This document shows positions 4,094 to 6,133 of a DNA stretch of 6,133 bases, piece after piece. The position numbers and the translations under genes were made by a program. The notes beneath the pieces are model-generated. The model searched no databases. It had not been told where the DNA came from and saw nothing but the letters and a program-made list of their open reading frames with translations. Origin of the DNA: Parcubacteria group bacterium GW2011_GWA2_50_10b (GTDB lineage Bacteria > Patescibacteriota > Minisyncoccia > Phycocordibacterales > Zambryskibacteraceae); assembly GCA_001004085.1 (NCBI GenBank), contig LCQJ01000020.1, forward strand, positions 1 to 6,133, written 5' to 3'. Position 1 is the first letter of the stretch. Each line of letters begins with the position of its first letter.

Positions 4094-4529
4094 CGTACAA
4101 ATCTATATTCAGGCCATCGGCAAATGAAGTGGCGATTTCATCGCATCTTTCATTTAAAAGTTCCCCGGAATGCCCCGCGACGTATTTCCACGAAATATTT
4201 TTACCCTCCGTGACCATCAGAAGCTCCTGCCAGAGGTCCTGATTGAGCACGGGCTTTTTCGCCGCCGTCTTCCAGCCTTTGGCTTGCCAACCTTTTATCC
4301 AAAGCGTGATGCCTTTCATGACATATTCCGAATCGGTGTAGAGCGTCACTTCATTTTCCTCCACGGATCCAAGAGCTTTGATGGTGGCCACAAGCTCCAT
4401 TCTGTTATTGGTTGTATGCTCTTCCGCTCCGCCAATTTCTCTCACTTGCTGGTCAGCCATTACTATGGCTGACCAACCACCCGGTCCGGGATTGCCTCGC
4501 GAAGAGCCGTCTGTATAAATGGTAATCAT
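4062..4529 (-). CDS. rnhA: Ribonuclease HI
   Basis: RNase HI (155 aa) cuts the RNA strand of RNA-DNA hybrids, removing R-loops and lagging-strand primers. The catalytic DEDD set is complete: Asp7 in YTDGSSRGNPGPGGW, Glu45 in TTNNRMELVA, Asp66 in YTDSEYV, and Asp130 in NERCDEIA. The catalytic-loop His120 is in GHSGELLNERCDE. The basic protrusion (KGWQAKGWKTAAKKPVLNQDLW, about 79-100) is present, as in E. coli RNase HI. The length is normal for the family. Its ATG overlaps the recJ TGA as ATGA, a sign of coupled translation, and its own tail runs 32 bp into comEC. Codons 19-27 coincide with an 11-bp perfect inverted repeat (4450-4475). Confidence 0.96.
   Translation of the reverse strand: MITIYTDGSSRGNPGPGGWSAIVMADQQVREIGGAEEHTTNNRMELVATIKALGSVEENEVTLYTDSEYVMKGITLWIKGWQAKGWKTAAKKPVLNQDLWQELLMVTEGKNISWKYVAGHSGELLNERCDEIATSFADGLNIDLYDGPRNSYGHF
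4450..4475. repeat. Short hairpin palindrome inside rnhA
   Basis: TGGTCAGCCAT (4450-4460) and ATGGCTGACCA (4465-4475) are perfect 11-base inverted copies around a 4-nt loop. In frame this encodes the variable turn WSAIVMADQ after the GNPGPGG motif of RNase HI. It is a stable hairpin in the first part of the message. It may be chance or a small inserted palindrome. Confidence 0.8.
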
Positions 4530-6133
4530 GTTTTTACTATATCAACTATGCGGAGCCTCAGCTCCGAACGGTTTCGGAAATATGATTTCTCAAGATGAGC
4601 GAGCAAGTTGATGCGTAACCCAGGAGTAAGAGGACACGCATAAGAATCCTCACTGGAAAAGAAAGAGATAGCTTTCACTCCCGCCTCTCCGTCATTAAAG
4701 ACGACTTCAAGATGGTTTCCTTCCTTGCCGAATTTTTTGACAGATTTGATTTCCGCCTGCGGAATCCTGAAAATCGGCTTCTCGTTTCCCTCGCCGAAAG
4801 GGGCGAACTGTGCGACAGTTTGCCAAAGATGTTCTCCTACGTCATCTAACCCAATCGAAAGATACTTGGCGGTTGAACCGCCAAGTGGCGGTTCAACCGC
4901 CTGCAGAGTTTGAGAAAGTCTTTCTTCTAGAGTGGAGATATTTTCCAGTGTGACGGAAAAGCCGCCGGCCCCGGCATGACCGCCGAATTCGAGGAATGCA
5001 TCCGGCGCTTTATTCATAAGCGCGAAGAGGTCATAGCCGTTGTAAGACCGGCACGAACCCTTGATGACGCCGTCGCCGTCACGGCCCCAGACAAAAGCGG
5101 GGCGTTCGAATTCTTCCACCAAGCTGTTGCACACCAGACCTACTAAGCTTGGCTTCCATTCAGGATTGCCGACGACAATGACCTTTCCAAGTTCATCTCT
5201 TTTCCCCAGGTGAGACTTGGCTTCCTTAACCATACTCGCGACAACGCCCTTTCTTTCTTGATTTACTTTCTCAAGATGGTTGGCCAATCTCTCGGCCTCG
5301 ACCTGGTCGGCGGTGGAAAGTAAGAGAAATGCGTCATAAGGCACCCCCATCCGGGAGGCGGCATTGATGCGCGGGGTAATCATAAAGGCCACGTCGTCTT
5401 CAGTCAGGTTCCTCTGGTTTAAATTAAGATTCTTGAAAAGAGCGGCCAATCCAGGGCGCCGTGATTTTCTCAGCACATCGAGCCCGAAACTGGCCAGAAT
5501 CCTGTTTTCATCGACCAAAGGCACCATGTCCGAAAGGGTGGCGATGCCCACCATGTCGAGCGACCACTTCTCCATCCCCTCTTTGAGGCCGAATGACTCT
5601 TGGGCGAGAATTGCTTGCACCAGTTTAAACACGACCGCCGAACCGCAAATTTCTTTGAAGGGATAAAGCGAATCGGCTCTCTTAGGATTGACCAGAGCGT
5701 AGGCCTCCGGCAGAGCGGCATTGGGTTCGTGGTGGTCGGTGATAATCGTCTCAATGCCTCTTTCGTTAGCCAAAGCCACTTCCGCCAAGTCGGCAGTGCC
5801 GCAATCGACCGTGATAATGAGCTTGGCTCCGCGGGCGGCACATTCCTCTATCGCCTCGAGATTGAGACCGAAGCCTTCGTCATGGCGATGCGGAATGTAA
5901 AAAGAAATATTCCGGTAACCCGCGCGGCCGAAGAAATCGGACAGTACCACTGCGCCGGGAATGCCGTCGGCATCATAGTCTGAGAAAATAACAATGTGTT
6001 CGCCGTCTTTCATAGCCTTAATGACCCTGTCGCGGGCCTTGGCCATGTCGGGCAAAAGCAATGGGTCATGAAGGCGGCCGTAGTCCGGTTTCAAAAAAAT
6101 TTCCCGCTCTTCGGGCGAGAGGCCGCGTTCTTT
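4526..6133 (-). CDS. recJ: Single-stranded-DNA exonuclease RecJ (5' end outside window)
   Basis: RecJ degrades single-stranded DNA 5'-3' in recombination and mismatch or base-excision repair. The frame stays open to the window edge: 13 codons precede the TTG at 6094 and read KERGLSPEEREIFL, the usual RecJ lead-in. The gene is therefore truncated by the window, with perhaps 30-50 residues missing. Numbered from the first visible residue (535 seen), the DHH phosphoesterase motifs are DYDADG (52-57), DCG (110-112), DHH (133-135), a CGSAVVFKL block (163-171) and SDMVPL (201-206). The DHHA1 domain has GGHAGAGGF (near 382-391), followed by the OB-fold with FAPFGEGNEKPIF. All expected acidic and His residues are intact. 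A nested palindrome (4865-4901) encodes EPPLGGSTAK between DHHA1 and the OB-fold. The TGA stop overlaps the rnhA ATG by 4 nt. Confidence 0.95.
   Translation of the reverse strand, partial: KERGLSPEEREIFLKPDYGRLHDPLLLPDMAKARDRVIKAMKDGEHIVIFSDYDADGIPGAVVLSDFFGRAGYRNISFYIPHRHDEGFGLNLEAIEECAARGAKLIITVDCGTADLAEVALANERGIETIITDHHEPNAALPEAYALVNPKRADSLYPFKEICGSAVVFKLVQAILAQESFGLKEGMEKWSLDMVGIATLSDMVPLVDENRILASFGLDVLRKSRRPGLAALFKNLNLNQRNLTEDDVAFMITPRINAASRMGVPYDAFLLLSTADQVEAERLANHLEKVNQERKGVVASMVKEAKSHLGKRDELGKVIVVGNPEWKPSLVGLVCNSLVEEFERPAFVWGRDGDGVIKGSCRSYNGYDLFALMNKAPDAFLEFGGHAGAGGFSVTLENISTLEERLSQTLQAVEPPLGGSTAKYLSIGLDDVGEHLWQTVAQFAPFGEGNEKPIFRIPQAEIKSVKKFGKEGNHLEVVFNDGEAGVKAISFFSSEDSYACPLTPGLRINLLAHLEKSYFRNRSELRLRIVDIVKT
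4865..4901. repeat. Nested palindrome inside recJ
   Basis: GGCGGTTGAACCGCC (4868-4882) and GGCGGTTCAACCGCC (4887-4901) are inverted copies separated by AAGT. Each is itself palindromic around one central base, and the first extends to CTTGGCGGTT / AACCGCCAAG (4865-4885). Read on the minus strand in the recJ frame it gives PPLGGST; the plus-strand reading gives almost the same peptide. It lies in the linker between the DHHA1 domain and the OB-fold, where extra residues are tolerated. It resembles the in-frame palindromic elements known from Rickettsia genes. Confidence 0.9.

Noticed and set aside
4551..4566. CGGAGC/GCTCCG hairpin as a recJ terminator
   Set aside because: It lies inside the last codons of recJ, has a short stem and no U-tract, and the operon continues into rnhA without a gap.

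Overview
The window looks like a piece of a Patescibacteria (Candidate Phyla Radiation) chromosome, probably Parcubacteria-like. This rests on recognising sequence styles, not on a search. The clues are: the ribosomal protein L28 variant; a PaaX/Cas2-like protein with no CRISPR around it; a ComEC split into two genes; a short SOD of divergent type; very tight or overlapping genes; weak Shine-Dalgarno signals; and a dispersed palindrome with the core CCCGTTAGAA, which I remember as common between genes in this group. TGA is used as a stop (recJ, comEC), so the code is standard and not the recoded code of Gracilibacteria/Absconditabacteria.

Layout. Positions 1-114 hold a degenerate copy of the CCCGTTAGAA palindrome and the leader of rpmB (115-357, +). 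Next come three minus-strand items: a 15-codon relic that resembles the tail of the downstream MBL gene (350-394), a PaaX/Cas2-like gene (471-1037), and a membrane-anchored ComEC-type metallo-beta-lactamase gene (1104 to 1970 or 1994). The PaaX/Cas2-like gene lies between two direct copies of a 46-bp palindromic module (406-451 and 1032-1077). The upstream copy carries the gene's TATAAT box and start codon. Positions 1985-2051 are a perfect 22-bp inverted repeat with a TATAAT box just outside each arm, giving mirrored promoters for the MBL gene (-) and for sod (+). A good copy of the CCCGTTAGAA palindrome (2067-2147) fills the sod leader and supplies the sod ATG. sod (2146-2700, +) overlaps the 3' end of comEC by 50 bp. 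From 4529 downwards on the minus strand, recJ (cut by the window end), rnhA and comEC form an overlapping operon (4-nt and 32-nt overlaps).

How the genes fit together. ComEC (membrane channel), its separately encoded MBL nuclease-like domain, RecJ (5'-3' ssDNA exonuclease) and RNase HI form a plausible set for DNA uptake and nucleic-acid turnover. The channel travels with recJ/rnhA, while the MBL part is transcribed divergently from the superoxide dismutase gene. The non-coding parts are the most unusual: nearly every intergenic gap contains a long inverted repeat placed at a promoter or start codon, and three coding regions (MBL, rnhA, recJ) contain strong palindromes. No tRNA, rRNA, CRISPR array or transposase was seen. 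No stretch above 300 bases lacks a gene.
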